The notes beneath the pieces are model-generated. The model searched no databases. It worked only from the letters and a program-made list of their open reading frames with translations, and was not told where the DNA came from. A DNA stretch of 64,000 bases from Streptomyces anulatus (lineage in GTDB: Bacteria; Actinomycetota; Actinomycetes; Streptomycetales; Streptomycetaceae): NCBI RefSeq assembly GCF_014650675.1, contig NZ_BMVK01000001.1:310001-374000 (forward strand), in the 5' to 3' direction. Of this stretch, positions 47,214 to 55,760 are shown one piece after another. The position numbers and the translations under genes are program-made. Each line of letters opens with the position of its first letter. Position 1 is the stretch's first letter.

Positions 47214-49272
47214 GCTGAAGCGGTTCGGGCGGGGGAAGCTGCCGGCCGCCGCGCTGGTGGCCCTGCTGCTCCTGCCCCTGCTCTACGGCGCCCTGTACCT
47301 GTGCTCCTTCTGGGACCCGTACGGGAAGCTCGACAAGCTGCCCGTCGCCCTGGTCAACGACGACAAGGGGGCCACCAGCGACGGGAAGCGCGTCGCGGCC
47401 GGGGACGAGATCAGCGAGAAGCTGCTCGACTCCAAGGTGTTCGACTGGCACGAGGTGAGCTCCGCCGAGGCCGAGAAGGGCGTCGAGGAGGGTACGTACT
47501 ACCTCTCGCTGACGATGCCGTCGGACTTCAGCAGGAAGATCGCGTCCAGCGGCGGGGACTCCCCCGAGACCGGCGCGCTCCAGGTGCGGACGAACGACGC
47601 GAACAACTACATCGTCGGGCAGATCTCCAGGACGGTCTTCGGAGAGGTGCGCAACGCCGCCTCCACGAACGCCTCCCGGTCCTTCCTGGACCGCATCTTC
47701 ATCAACTTCTCCGATCTGCACGACAAGACCGCCGATGCGGCCAAGGGCGCCGACGACCTCAAGGGCGGCATCTCGAAGGCGAAGAAGGGTTCCAAGGACC
47801 TCGCGGACGGTCTCAAGGACTCCAAGGCGGGCAGCAAGAAGCTCTCCGACGGCATCGTGAAGCTGAACCAGGGCTCGCGCGATCTCGCCACGGGCTCCGC
47901 CCAGGTCGCCGGCGGCACCCAGGTCCTGGCCGACAAGGTCAACGGGATCGCCGGTGACGTACGCCCCTTCTTCCAGGACAACGGGAAGTCCATCCGCGAC
48001 ACGGCCCGCCTGGTCGCCGACACCTCCGGGGCCGTACGGCACAACCTCGACCTGTTGGTGAAGAGCGCGCCCAGCGCCGCCGTCGGCGCCAAGGAGGCGG
48101 CCGACGAGCTGACCGGGATCCACCGCACCCGGTGCGAGGAGGCCGAGGAGCCCGACGCCGCTGTCTGCCCCCCGCTGGAGCGCGCGAAGGTCGCCGCCGT
48201 CGACGTCGCGAAGATCGCCGCCGATGTGAACACCCTGGTCACGAACCAGAACGGCGACCTGAAGAAGCTGAGCACCCAGCTGACCGCCTTCCAGAAGCAG
48301 GCCGACGACCTCGCGAAGCGCGCGCCGACGCTGGACGACGACCTGGCATCGGCCGTGGCCAAGGTCAACGAACTGAACACCGGCGCCCACAAGGTCGCCA
48401 AGGGCGCGCAGTCGCTGCACACCGGACTCGGCGGCGCGCAGACCGGCGCCGGCGACCTGGACACCGGCGTCGGCAAGCTGAAGACCGGCGCGGAGAACCT
48501 GGACGGCGGGCTCTTCCGGCTCGGCGACGGCTCGGCCGAGCTGGCCCAGGGCCTCAACGACGGCGTCGACAGGATCCCGGACTACGGCAAGAAGGACCGC
48601 GACGCGCGGACCGACGTCATGGCCGACCCCGTCCAGCTGGCCTCCAAGTCGCTGCACGAGGCCCCCAACTACGGCACCGGATTCGCCCCGTACTTCATCC
48701 CGCTGTCCCTGTGGGTCGGCGCGATGGTGGCGTACATGCTGATCCAGCCGCTCAACAAGCGGGCGCTCGCCGCCGGGGCCTCCTCCTGGCGGATCGCGCT
48801 CGCCGGCTGGCTCCCGGTCGCCGCCATCGGCACGCTCCAGGTCGGCGCCCTGATGGCCGTCCTGCACTGGGGCCTCGGCCTCCAGATGACCCACGCCGCC
48901 GGAACGATCGGCTTCCTGGCCCTGGTGACCTGCTGCTTCGCCGCGATCGTGCAGTGGCTGAACGCCTGCTTCGGGGCGGCCGGGCGAATCCTGGTGCTGG
49001 TGGTGCTGATGCTCCAGCTGACCTCGGCCGGGGGCACGTACCCCGTCCAGACCAGCCCCGGCTTCTTCGGCGCGATCCACCCGTACCTCCCCATGACGTA
49101 CGTCGTCGAGGGGCTGCGCAGGCTGATCACGGGCGGCCCCCTCGGCCCGGTGTGGCTGGGCTGCGCGGTGCTGGGGGCGTTCACCGTCGGCGCGCTGGCC
49201 CTGACCGCGTTCACCGCCCGCCGCAAGCAGGTGTGGAGCCTGAGCCGGCTGCACCCGGAGCTGAGCCTGTGA
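47185..49272 (+). CDS. YhgE/Pip domain membrane protein (ABC-2 type permease)
   Basis: 695 residues from ATG 47185 (GAGGAG ten bases upstream). One N-terminal membrane segment (about 17-38) is followed by a large extracytoplasmic part. That part carries many Gly/Leu/Lys repeats typical of the phage-infection-protein/YhgE family (ADGLKDSKAGSKKLSDGIVK, TGAGDLDTGVGKLKTG). Five more membrane segments lie near residues 510-690. Relatives are ESX-type or drug-export permeases and receptors. It likely pairs with the upstream ATPase-like subunit, but the exported substrate is unknown. Confidence 0.9.
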   Translation: MRSPKLAALELKRFGRGKLPAAALVALLLLPLLYGALYLCSFWDPYGKLDKLPVALVNDDKGATSDGKRVAAGDEISEKLLDSKVFDWHEVSSAEAEKGVEEGTYYLSLTMPSDFSRKIASSGGDSPETGALQVRTNDANNYIVGQISRTVFGEVRNAASTNASRSFLDRIFINFSDLHDKTADAAKGADDLKGGISKAKKGSKDLADGLKDSKAGSKKLSDGIVKLNQGSRDLATGSAQVAGGTQVLADKVNGIAGDVRPFFQDNGKSIRDTARLVADTSGAVRHNLDLLVKSAPSAAVGAKEAADELTGIHRTRCEEAEEPDAAVCPPLERAKVAAVDVAKIAADVNTLVTNQNGDLKKLSTQLTAFQKQADDLAKRAPTLDDDLASAVAKVNELNTGAHKVAKGAQSLHTGLGGAQTGAGDLDTGVGKLKTGAENLDGGLFRLGDGSAELAQGLNDGVDRIPDYGKKDRDARTDVMADPVQLASKSLHEAPNYGTGFAPYFIPLSLWVGAMVAYMLIQPLNKRALAAGASSWRIALAGWLPVAAIGTLQVGALMAVLHWGLGLQMTHAAGTIGFLALVTCCFAAIVQWLNACFGAAGRILVLVVLMLQLTSAGGTYPVQTSPGFFGAIHPYLPMTYVVEGLRRLITGGPLGPVWLGCAVLGAFTVGALALTAFTARRKQVWSLSRLHPELSL

Positions 49273-49325
49273 GCGCGCCCGGAGCCGCGCCCGCGAGCGC
49301 GGCGGGGCCTGGAAGAATCGGCCCC

Positions 49326-49937
49326 ATGGAAAGCAGTGGCACCACGCGCCGCCAGGCCACCCGGCAGAAGCTCTACGAGGCGGCGGTGACGCTCATCGCC
49401 GAGAAGGGCTTCTCGGCGACCACCGTCGACGAGATCGCCGAGCGGGCCGGGGTCGCCAAGGGCACGGTCTATTACAACTTCAAGAGCAAGACCGAGCTGT
49501 TCGAGGAGCTGCTCCGGCACGGTGTGGGGCTGCTCACGGCCTCGCTGCGGGCCGCCGCCGAGGAGTCCGCGGAACGTGGTGGCACCCGGGTCGAGGCGCT
49601 GGACGCGATGATCCGGGCCGGTCTCGCCTTCATCGACCGCTACCCGGCCTTCACCCAGCTGTACGTGGCCGAGCTGTGGCGCACCAACCGCGCCTGGCAG
49701 TCCACGCTGCTGGTGGTACGTCAGGAGGCCGTCGCGGTCGTCGAGGACGTGCTGCGGGAGGCGGTGGACAGCGGTGAGCTGAGCGAGGAGATCGACATCC
49801 CGCTGACGGCCGCCGCGCTGGTCGGGATGGTGCTGGTGGCGGCACTGGACTGGCAGGCGTTCCAGCCGGAGCGCTCGATCGACGAGGTCCACTCGGCGCT
49901 GTCCCTGCTGCTGCACGGGCGGGTCAGCGGGCACTGA
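49326..49937 (+). CDS. TetR family transcriptional regulator
   Basis: 203 residues from ATG 49326 (GGAAG upstream). The N-terminal HTH is clear: TRQKLYEAAVTLIAEKGF, then TTVDEIAERAGVAKGTVYYN and FKSKTELFEELL. The C-terminal ligand-binding domain is helical. It is last in the ATPase-permease-regulator operon and probably represses it through the palindrome at 46433-46446. The inducer may be the compound exported. Confidence 0.93.
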   Translation: MESSGTTRRQATRQKLYEAAVTLIAEKGFSATTVDEIAERAGVAKGTVYYNFKSKTELFEELLRHGVGLLTASLRAAAEESAERGGTRVEALDAMIRAGLAFIDRYPAFTQLYVAELWRTNRAWQSTLLVVRQEAVAVVEDVLREAVDSGELSEEIDIPLTAAALVGMVLVAALDWQAFQPERSIDEVHSALSLLLHGRVSGH

Positions 49938-50026
49938 GACCCGCCGGGCACTCCGGGTCCGGGGACGGGTCCGGGTCCGGGTCCGGGGACGTACCGGTCC
50001 CGGTCCGGAGATGTACCGGGAAAGCC

Positions 50027-50084
50027 GAAGACGCCGGCCGCTGGAGTTCGCATCCCCCGCGAACCTCACCGGACCGGCGTCTTC
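50027..50084. terminator. Nested hairpin, probable terminator
   Basis: GAAGACGCCGG (50027-50037) and its exact reverse complement (50074-50084) enclose an inner stem (TTCGC/GCGAA). It lies 90 bases after the TetR stop. Confidence 0.6.
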
Positions 50085-50345
50085 CGTGCTTCCGGAAACC
50101 CGTTCCCCGTGACCCCGTATGTCCCCCGTGGTCCCCGGGCCTCCGTCGTGCACCCCCGTTGCGTCGGGGGAACCGCACCGTTCCGCCGCCCCGTGCCGGC
50201 GGTCCTGGCCCAGCGCCCCTTCCGTGGTCATCACTCTGCCGTCCTCGCAGGTGGGGGCCTATCCGCGCTGCTACTCATCTACGTCCCTGAGTACGGATAC
50301 TCAGGGCTCCGCGCCGCACCCCACCCGGGTCCGGCGCGGGGTCGT

Positions 50346-50351
50346 TACGAT
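50346..50351 (+). promoter_or_regulatory. Likely -10 element of a leaderless DUF4126 transcript
   Basis: TACGAT ends seven bases before GTG 50359, and no ribosome site is visible. This spacing puts transcription start at or next to the start codon. No strong -35 is seen. Confidence 0.5.
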
Positions 50352-50358
50352 CGCCTGC

Positions 50359-50976
50359 GTGTCGGTAATCCCCCTGGTGTTCACAAGCGGCTGGGCAAGC
50401 GGAATCAACGCGTATGCGGTGGTCCTGCTGCTCGGACTGTTCGGCGCGACCGGCGTGTCCGACGAGGTGCCCGCCGCCCTGCAGCGCACCGACGTCCTGA
50501 TCGTGGCCGGAGTCCTGTTCCTCTGCGAGGCGGTGGCGGACAAGATCCCCTACGTCGACTCGGTCTGGGACACGGCGCACACCGTGATCCGGCCCGTCGC
50601 CGGGGCCGTGGTGGCCGCGCTGCTGGCCGGGGAGAGCGGTTCGCTGCCGGAGCTGGCGGCCGGCGCGATCGGCGGGTCCACGGCGCTGATGAGCCATCTG
50701 GTGAAGGCGGGCACGCGGATGGCCGTCAACACCTCCCCGGAGCCCTTCAGCAACATCGGGATGAGCGTCGCCGAGGACCTCGGGGTCGCCGGAGTCATCA
50801 CCTTCGCCATATTCAACCCGGTGGCGGCCGCCGTGATCGCGGCCGTGCTGCTGGTGCTCGGCATCGTCACCGTGCTCTTCCTCGCCTCGCGGATCCGCCG
50901 CTTCCTGCGCCGCCGGGCCCAGCGCCGCGAGGAGAAACGCCTGGCGGGAACGGGCGGGCCCTGGCCTCCCGGCTGA
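50359..50976 (+). CDS. DUF4126 domain membrane protein
   Basis: 205 residues from GTG 50359. Upstream in-frame codons look non-coding, and the -10-like TACGAT seven bases earlier supports a leaderless start. There are about five hydrophobic segments, and the motif NTSPEPFSNIGMSVAEDLGV is family-typical. The C-terminus is basic (RRFLRRRAQRREEKR). DUF4126 proteins are widespread small membrane proteins with no known activity. Confidence 0.88.
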   Translation: MSVIPLVFTSGWASGINAYAVVLLLGLFGATGVSDEVPAALQRTDVLIVAGVLFLCEAVADKIPYVDSVWDTAHTVIRPVAGAVVAALLAGESGSLPELAAGAIGGSTALMSHLVKAGTRMAVNTSPEPFSNIGMSVAEDLGVAGVITFAIFNPVAAAVIAAVLLVLGIVTVLFLASRIRRFLRRRAQRREEKRLAGTGGPWPPG

Positions 50977-50994
50977 TCTTTCGGCGCCGGTCGA

Positions 50995-51000
50995 TAAAGT
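50995..51000 (+). promoter_or_regulatory. Likely -10 element of a leaderless FAD-oxidoreductase transcript
   Basis: TAAAGT ends seven bases before ATG 51008, and no Shine-Dalgarno sequence is present. Confidence 0.5.
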
Positions 51001-51007
51001 CACCGGC

Positions 51008-52522
51008 ATGGCACGAATTGCAGTGATCGGCGCCGGGACGGGCGCGATGGCGGCGGCCGCCCGGCTCGCCGTGGCGGGCGAGAAGGTGACGGTCTACGAG
51101 CGGTCCGCGAGCTACGGCGGCTCGGTCGGCCGTCATGAGCACGAGGGCTTCGTCTTCGACACCGGGCCCGGGCTGCTGCACCTCCCCGCCGTCCAGCGGG
51201 ACCTCTTCGTGAAGACCGGCAAGGAGTCGCTGGAGCGGTCGGTGACGCTGACCCAGGTCGATCCGGCGAGCCGCCATCTCTTCGCGGACGGCACGGCCGT
51301 GTCCCTGCCCAACGCCTCCCGGGCCGGGGTGGCCACCGCTCTGGACGACGCACTCGGCACGGGCGCCGGGGCTCGCTGGAGCGACTTCATGGACCGCGCC
51401 CGGGACGCCTGGGACCGGTCGCGGCGGCCTCTCCTGGAGGAACCCCTGCGGGCGGACCACCAGGTGCTGGGGCGCGATCCGTATCCGGCGGTGCGGCAGC
51501 GACGGCTGCTGCGCGGCTCCCGGCAGGCGGGAACGGTCGCGGAGATCGGCGCGTGGGAGCTGGCGGACACACGGCTCGCCGCCCTGCTCGACGGGTACGC
51601 GCTGTCCCACGGCCTCGACCCGCGCACCGCCCCCGCGAGCGCCGCGCTGCTGCCGTACATGGAGCAGACCTTCGGCAGCTGGTACGTGATGGGCGGGATG
51701 CGCGAGCTGGCGCGGGCGGTGTACGAGCGGTGCGTGGCCCGCAGGGTGACGTTCGTCTTCGGGGCCGAGGTGGTCCGGGTCGTCGAGAAGGACGGCCGGG
51801 CGGCGGGCGTGGAGCTGGCGGACGGTGAGGTGGCCGAGGCCGACCGGGTGGTGCTCGGCATCCGGCCGCGCCCGGGTCTGGTGCCGGGTCAGCAGGTGGG
51901 GGGCGGGGGCGATGTGAGGGTCCGGCCGGGCTCCGGCGCGGGCGCGGCGGGCCGGTTCACGGTGCTGCTGTCGCTGCGCGGGGCCCGGGATACGGACGCG
52001 GTGCACCGGACGGTGGTCCACGGCGCCGACGGGGCGGCTGAGCAGGAGGCGGTGTTCGGGGGCCGGGTCGCCGCGGGCCCCACGGTCACGGTGCTGCGCC
52101 CCGACGATCCGGCGACCCGCCCGGACGCGGAGCACGAGGCGGTGACGCTGACCGCGACGGTGGCTCCGCAGGGGCCGGTCGACTGGCGGGACGCCGGGGT
52201 GCGGCAGCGGTTCGCCGACGTCCTGGTGGAGCGGGCGGCGGCGGCCGTTCCCGGGCTGCGGGAGCGGATCCTGCACACCGAGGTCCGCACGCCCGCGGAG
52301 ACCGAGGCCGAAACGGGGGCCGAGGGCGGTGCGGTGCCGCCGCCCGCGCTGGCCGGGGCCGGCGGCGCGTATCTGCACCCGGGCAACCTCACGCGGCTGC
52401 CGGGGCTGTATCTCGCGGGCGGCTGGTCGCACCCGGGCGGCGGGCTGGCGCACGCCGGGATGTCGGGGACGCTGGTGGCCGGGCTCGTCGTGGAGGGCGA
52501 CAACTTCCGCGGCTCCCGCTGA
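51008..52522 (+). CDS. CrtI-like NAD(P)/FAD-dependent oxidoreductase
   Basis: 504 residues. The FAD-binding motif GAGTGAMAAAARLA starts at residue 8, then VYERSASYGGSVG and FDTGPGLLHLP fit the phytoene-desaturase/amine-oxidase superfamily. The C-terminal LPGLYLAGGWSHPGGGLAHAGMSG is the second FAD contact. No carotenoid genes are nearby, so a carotenoid role is not supported; the substrate is unknown. It lies 31 bases after the DUF4126 gene with its own probable leaderless promoter. Confidence 0.88.
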   Translation: MARIAVIGAGTGAMAAAARLAVAGEKVTVYERSASYGGSVGRHEHEGFVFDTGPGLLHLPAVQRDLFVKTGKESLERSVTLTQVDPASRHLFADGTAVSLPNASRAGVATALDDALGTGAGARWSDFMDRARDAWDRSRRPLLEEPLRADHQVLGRDPYPAVRQRRLLRGSRQAGTVAEIGAWELADTRLAALLDGYALSHGLDPRTAPASAALLPYMEQTFGSWYVMGGMRELARAVYERCVARRVTFVFGAEVVRVVEKDGRAAGVELADGEVAEADRVVLGIRPRPGLVPGQQVGGGGDVRVRPGSGAGAAGRFTVLLSLRGARDTDAVHRTVVHGADGAAEQEAVFGGRVAAGPTVTVLRPDDPATRPDAEHEAVTLTATVAPQGPVDWRDAGVRQRFADVLVERAAAAVPGLRERILHTEVRTPAETEAETGAEGGAVPPPALAGAGGAYLHPGNLTRLPGLYLAGGWSHPGGGLAHAGMSGTLVAGLVVEGDNFRGSR

Positions 52523-52583
52523 GCGGGAGGGGCCTGGGCGTGTGCCGCTGCCGACGGGCCCTTCCCCCGGCAGCGGCGCGGCC

Positions 52584-53492
52584 TCAGTAGCGGTACTGCT
52601 CGTTCTGGCCGGTGTCGTAGCCGTTGCCGTTGGCGTACGGGGCGGGCGCCGCGGGCTGCTCCGGCTCCATCGGGGGGTACTGCTCGGTGTCGCGCTGTTG
52701 CGGGACCCAGACGCCGCCGGGCGGGGTGTCCGCGACATAGCCCTGGGCGTGGGGGTCGGGGTAGCTCTGCTGCCCGCCCTGGCTGTCGTAGCCGTCACCG
52801 CCGCCCTGGCCGTAGGCGTCGTAACCGCCGTAGGAGGGGGCTCCGTTGGTGGTGCCGATGTAAGGGTCGGAGTAGGCGGCGTAGCTCTGCCGGTCGGTGC
52901 CGTAGTCGTACGTACCGGCGTAGGGGTCCTGGGCCGGGGGCTGTTCGTAGCCGGTGTACGGGTCGTACGCGGCGTACTGCGGCTGGGCCGAGGGGTCGGC
53001 CTCGTGGCCGTGGTCCTGGCGGGCGTTGCCGTTCGCGTCGTAGCCCGTGTTCCCGTACACGCCGTACTGGCCGGTGTCGTCGGGCAGGGGCTGCGGTTCG
53101 TAGACCGGCTGCGCGGGCGGGGCGGCCGGGGGCTGGTCGTACCCGGGGGCGGCGACCTCCAGGTCCGAGACCTCCAGCGTGGGTTGCTTCACGGCGGCGC
53201 CCTCGCCGCCGCCCCTGCGCCGGCGACTCTCCCCCGGGCTGCCGCCTATGGCCCAGCCGGTGGAGAAGCCGCGCCGGAAGGACAGCGTCACGAAGGTCTG
53301 GCCGGTGGCGAAGGCGATCGTCCCGACGACGATGACCGGAACGGAGGCCAGCAGCACCCCGACCACCACGCCGAGGAAGCCGGCGAAGGCGAGGAGCCGC
53401 CAGCGCAGTCGTGCCTTGTACTGCAGCAGCACCTCGCCGAGCAGCCACAGGGCCACCAGACCGAAAGCGATGTAGAGGACCGTCCAGCCCAC
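52584..53492 (-). CDS. Membrane protein with long Tyr/Gln/Gly/Pro-rich tail
   Basis: 302 residues from GTG 53492 (AAGGAGGGGG upstream). Two or three membrane segments fill residues ~1-65, and a short basic stretch follows. Then a C-terminal ~200-residue low-complexity region is rich in Tyr, Gln, Gly, Asp and Pro (for example YDPYTGYEQPPAQDPY). The tail is probably disordered and could be a Ser/Thr/Tyr kinase target or a condensate-forming region; this is inference. I do not recognise a functional domain. Confidence 0.75.
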   Translation of the reverse strand: MGWTVLYIAFGLVALWLLGEVLLQYKARLRWRLLAFAGFLGVVVGVLLASVPVIVVGTIAFATGQTFVTLSFRRGFSTGWAIGGSPGESRRRRGGGEGAAVKQPTLEVSDLEVAAPGYDQPPAAPPAQPVYEPQPLPDDTGQYGVYGNTGYDANGNARQDHGHEADPSAQPQYAAYDPYTGYEQPPAQDPYAGTYDYGTDRQSYAAYSDPYIGTTNGAPSYGGYDAYGQGGGDGYDSQGGQQSYPDPHAQGYVADTPPGGVWVPQQRDTEQYPPMEPEQPAAPAPYANGNGYDTGQNEQYRY

Positions 53493-53541
53493 GCCCGCCC
53501 CCTCCTTCGGCCGTAGCCGCGTCGGCGGCGGGTACGACCGG

Positions 53542-54459
53542 TCACGACTGCTTGTGCAGTCCGAGTTTTTCGTAGATTTCGAGCGTAGCCGTCGAGTTGT
53601 TGAGCGTGATGAAGTGCAGTCCGGGCACACCCTCGGACAGCAGCTCCGCGCAGAACTCCGTTGCGAACTCGATGCCAATGGAGCGTACAGCGGCCGGATC
53701 GTCCTTGGCTGCGAGGATGCGCTCTTTCAACGACGCGGGCACGGTCGCGTTGCTGAGCTGGGAGAACTTTTCCAGTTGCTTGACGCTGGTAAGGGGCATG
53801 ACCTCGGGGATCACCGGCGTTTCGCAACCCGCGGCGACCACACGGTCACGCATCCGGAGATAGTCCTCCGGGCGGAAGAACATCTGGGTGATCGCATAAT
53901 CCGCGCCCGCCCGGCACTTGTCCACGAAATGACCGATGTCCGTCTCCCAGTCGGACGACCGGGGGTGCATTTCGGGAAATGCCGCCACACCGACGCAGAA
54001 GTCGCCCGATTCCTTGATGAGACGGACGAGGTCGGCGGCGTACTTCACCCCCTGCGGGTGCTCCACCCACTCGCCCATCGGGTCGCCCGGCGGGTCGCCG
54101 CGGACCGCGAGAATGTTCCTGATGCCCGCGTCGGCGTACTGCCCGACCATATTGCGGAGCTCGGCGACGGAGTGGTTCACCGCGGTCAGGTGGGCGACCG
54201 GGGTGAGGGTGGAGTCGGCGGCGATCTGCTGGGTGGCCCGGACCGTCCCGGCACGGGTGGAGCCGCCGGCGCCGTACGTCACGGAGACGAAGCTCGGACG
54301 GACCGCCTCGACGCGACGGAGCGCGTTCCAGAGGTTCCGCTCACCTTTTTCCGTCTTGGGCGCCCAGAACTCGAAGGAGTACGACGTCTTGCCGGTCGCT
54401 AGCAGGTCACGCACGGTACGCGCGTGATCCGTCCTGGTGGAGGGTGTGCCAAGGGCCAT
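53542..54459 (-). CDS. metF: 5,10-methylenetetrahydrofolate reductase
   Basis: 305 residues from ATG 54459. Motifs: [44 protein letters not shown] and [11 protein letters not shown]. It reduces methylene-THF to methyl-THF, supplying methyl groups for methionine. No ribosome site precedes the start, and a -35/-10 pair lies just upstream, so it is probably leaderless. Confidence 0.96.
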   Translation of the reverse strand: MALGTPSTRTDHARTVRDLLATGKTSYSFEFWAPKTEKGERNLWNALRRVEAVRPSFVSVTYGAGGSTRAGTVRATQQIAADSTLTPVAHLTAVNHSVAELRNMVGQYADAGIRNILAVRGDPPGDPMGEWVEHPQGVKYAADLVRLIKESGDFCVGVAAFPEMHPRSSDWETDIGHFVDKCRAGADYAITQMFFRPEDYLRMRDRVVAAGCETPVIPEVMPLTSVKQLEKFSQLSNATVPASLKERILAAKDDPAAVRSIGIEFATEFCAELLSEGVPGLHFITLNNSTATLEIYEKLGLHKQS

Positions 54460-54465
54460 AAGGGG

Positions 54466-54495
54466 AGGTTAACCAGGGGGTGGACGCTCCCCCAA
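54466..54495 (-). promoter_or_regulatory. Likely metF promoter, leaderless transcript
   Basis: On the minus strand TTGGGG (54495-54490), an 18-base spacer and TAACCT (54471-54466) precede ATG 54459 by six bases. Transcription would start at the ATG. Confidence 0.55.
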
Positions 54496-54586
54496 CCAGA
54501 GCGGCTGATTTTGTCTCGTTTTGCCGGACTGTTGTCCATCCCTCGGACACGTACCCGAAATGTCCCACATCGGCACGCGGGATGAA

Positions 54587-55237
54587 TCAGAGCGCGCGCG
54601 CCCGGACGCGGCGGGCCAGATCGGCGGTGGCGGCGGCCGGGTCGTCGGCCTCGGTGATGGCCCGGACGACGACGGCACGGCGCGCTCCGGCGTCCAGCAC
54701 CTGGTCCAGATTGCCCGCGTCGATCCCGCCGATCGCGAACCAGGGCCGTGCCGTGCCGAGGGAGGCGGCGTAGCGCACGAGGTCGAGGCCGGGGGCGTGG
54801 CGGCCGGGCTTGGTGGGGGTGGGCCAGCAGGGGCCGGTGCAGAAGTAGTCCACACCGTCCTGGGCGACGGCCGCGTCGACCTCGGCCTCGGCGTGCGTGG
54901 AGCGGCCGATCAGCCGGTCGGCGCCGATGATCGCCCGGGCGGCGGGGACCGGCAGGTCGCCCTGTCCGAGATGGAGTACGTCGGCGCCGGCGGCGTGGGC
55001 GACGTCGGCGCGGTCGTTCACCGCGAGGAGCTTGCCGTGCCGGCGGCAGGCGTCGGCGAGGACGGCGAGATGCTCCAGCTCCTCGGCGGCCTCCATGCCC
55101 TTGTCCCGGAGCTGGACGATGTCGACGCCGGCGGCGAGCACGGCGTCCAGGAAGGCGGGGAGGTCACCCTGGAGCTTGCGGGCGTCCGTGCACAGGTAGA
55201 GCCGGGCGTCGGACAGCTGCTCGCGAGGCGTGGACAT
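54587..55237 (-). CDS. thiE: Thiamine phosphate synthase
   Basis: 216 residues. Motifs: [66 protein letters not shown] and [25 protein letters not shown]. It joins HMP-PP and thiazole phosphate to thiamine phosphate. It is separate from the TPP-riboswitch operon thiOSG 2.3 kb away and is read on the other strand. Confidence 0.95.
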   Translation of the reverse strand: MSTPREQLSDARLYLCTDARKLQGDLPAFLDAVLAAGVDIVQLRDKGMEAAEELEHLAVLADACRRHGKLLAVNDRADVAHAAGADVLHLGQGDLPVPAARAIIGADRLIGRSTHAEAEVDAAVAQDGVDYFCTGPCWPTPTKPGRHAPGLDLVRYAASLGTARPWFAIGGIDAGNLDQVLDAGARRAVVVRAITEADDPAAATADLARRVRARAL

Positions 55238-55312
55238 GGGCGGACTCCCCCGTGGTCGTGACGGTGCACGGGCCGCGCCGGGCGGCCCGTGCTCCGCTTC
55301 CTGTCGTGTCGG

Positions 55313-55678
55313 TCAGACGGCGAGCGCCTGGGCTCGGCGCTTCACCTCCGTACCGCGATTCTCGCTCAGCGCCTGCGCGGGGGTGCCGGGCAGGGTCGGG
55401 TCGGGAGTGAAGAGCCACTCCAGCATCTCTTCGTCGGAATAGCCGTCGTCCCTCAGGAGGGTCAGGGTGCCGGAGAGGCCCTTGACCACCTTGTCGCCGT
55501 CGATGAAGGCGGCGGGCACCTGGAGAGCCCGGTTCTCACCACGGCGTACGGCGATGAGCTGGCCATCCCTGACCAGCTGCCGTACGCGCGTCACCTGGAC
55601 ATCGAGCATTTCCGCGATGTCGGGAAGGTGGAGCCAGGCGGGGACGAGAGCATCGGTCTTTGCGTCAATCTCGGTCAC
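55313..55678 (-). CDS. Rv2175c-family DNA-binding protein
   Basis: 121 residues from GTG 55678. An N-terminal HTH is visible (WLHLPDIAEMLDVQVTRVRQLVRDGQL, given in part). In mycobacteria the homologue is bound and phosphorylated by the kinase PknL, encoded next to it. Here a PASTA kinase gene lies 4.3 kb downstream on the plus strand. The start region has a Thr/Ser-bearing N-tail that could be a phosphorylation site, by analogy. Confidence 0.88.
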   Translation of the reverse strand: MTEIDAKTDALVPAWLHLPDIAEMLDVQVTRVRQLVRDGQLIAVRRGENRALQVPAAFIDGDKVVKGLSGTLTLLRDDGYSDEEMLEWLFTPDPTLPGTPAQALSENRGTEVKRRAQALAV

Positions 55679-55760
55679 AGGGACAAGCGTGCCATCCAGG
55701 ACCGACAGCCGGTAGCCGGGCCCGACCGTACGGGGGTCGGCCCGGCGGGTCCCGGGCCCG

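Larger units (their letters stand above)
49938..50358. other. Intergenic region with a GGGTCCGG tandem repeat
   Basis: About 420 bases between the TetR gene and the DUF4126 gene. It holds a short run of GGGTCCG/GGTCCGG repeats near 49965-50000, a nested hairpin at 50027-50084, and a probable promoter just before 50359. I see no gene. Confidence 0.5.

Noticed and set aside
47029..49254. Long open frame opposite the YhgE gene
   Set aside because: Antisense shadow frame with repetitive Gly/Asp/Leu/Val text; the plus-strand frame has clear family features.
50040..50070. tRNA-like T-arm (GTTCGC with flanking stem)
   Set aside because: The surrounding sequence lacks acceptor, D and anticodon arms; it is the inner stem of a hairpin.
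51008..52522. Carotenoid biosynthesis cluster
   Set aside because: Only one CrtI-like gene is present, with no synthase or cyclase nearby.
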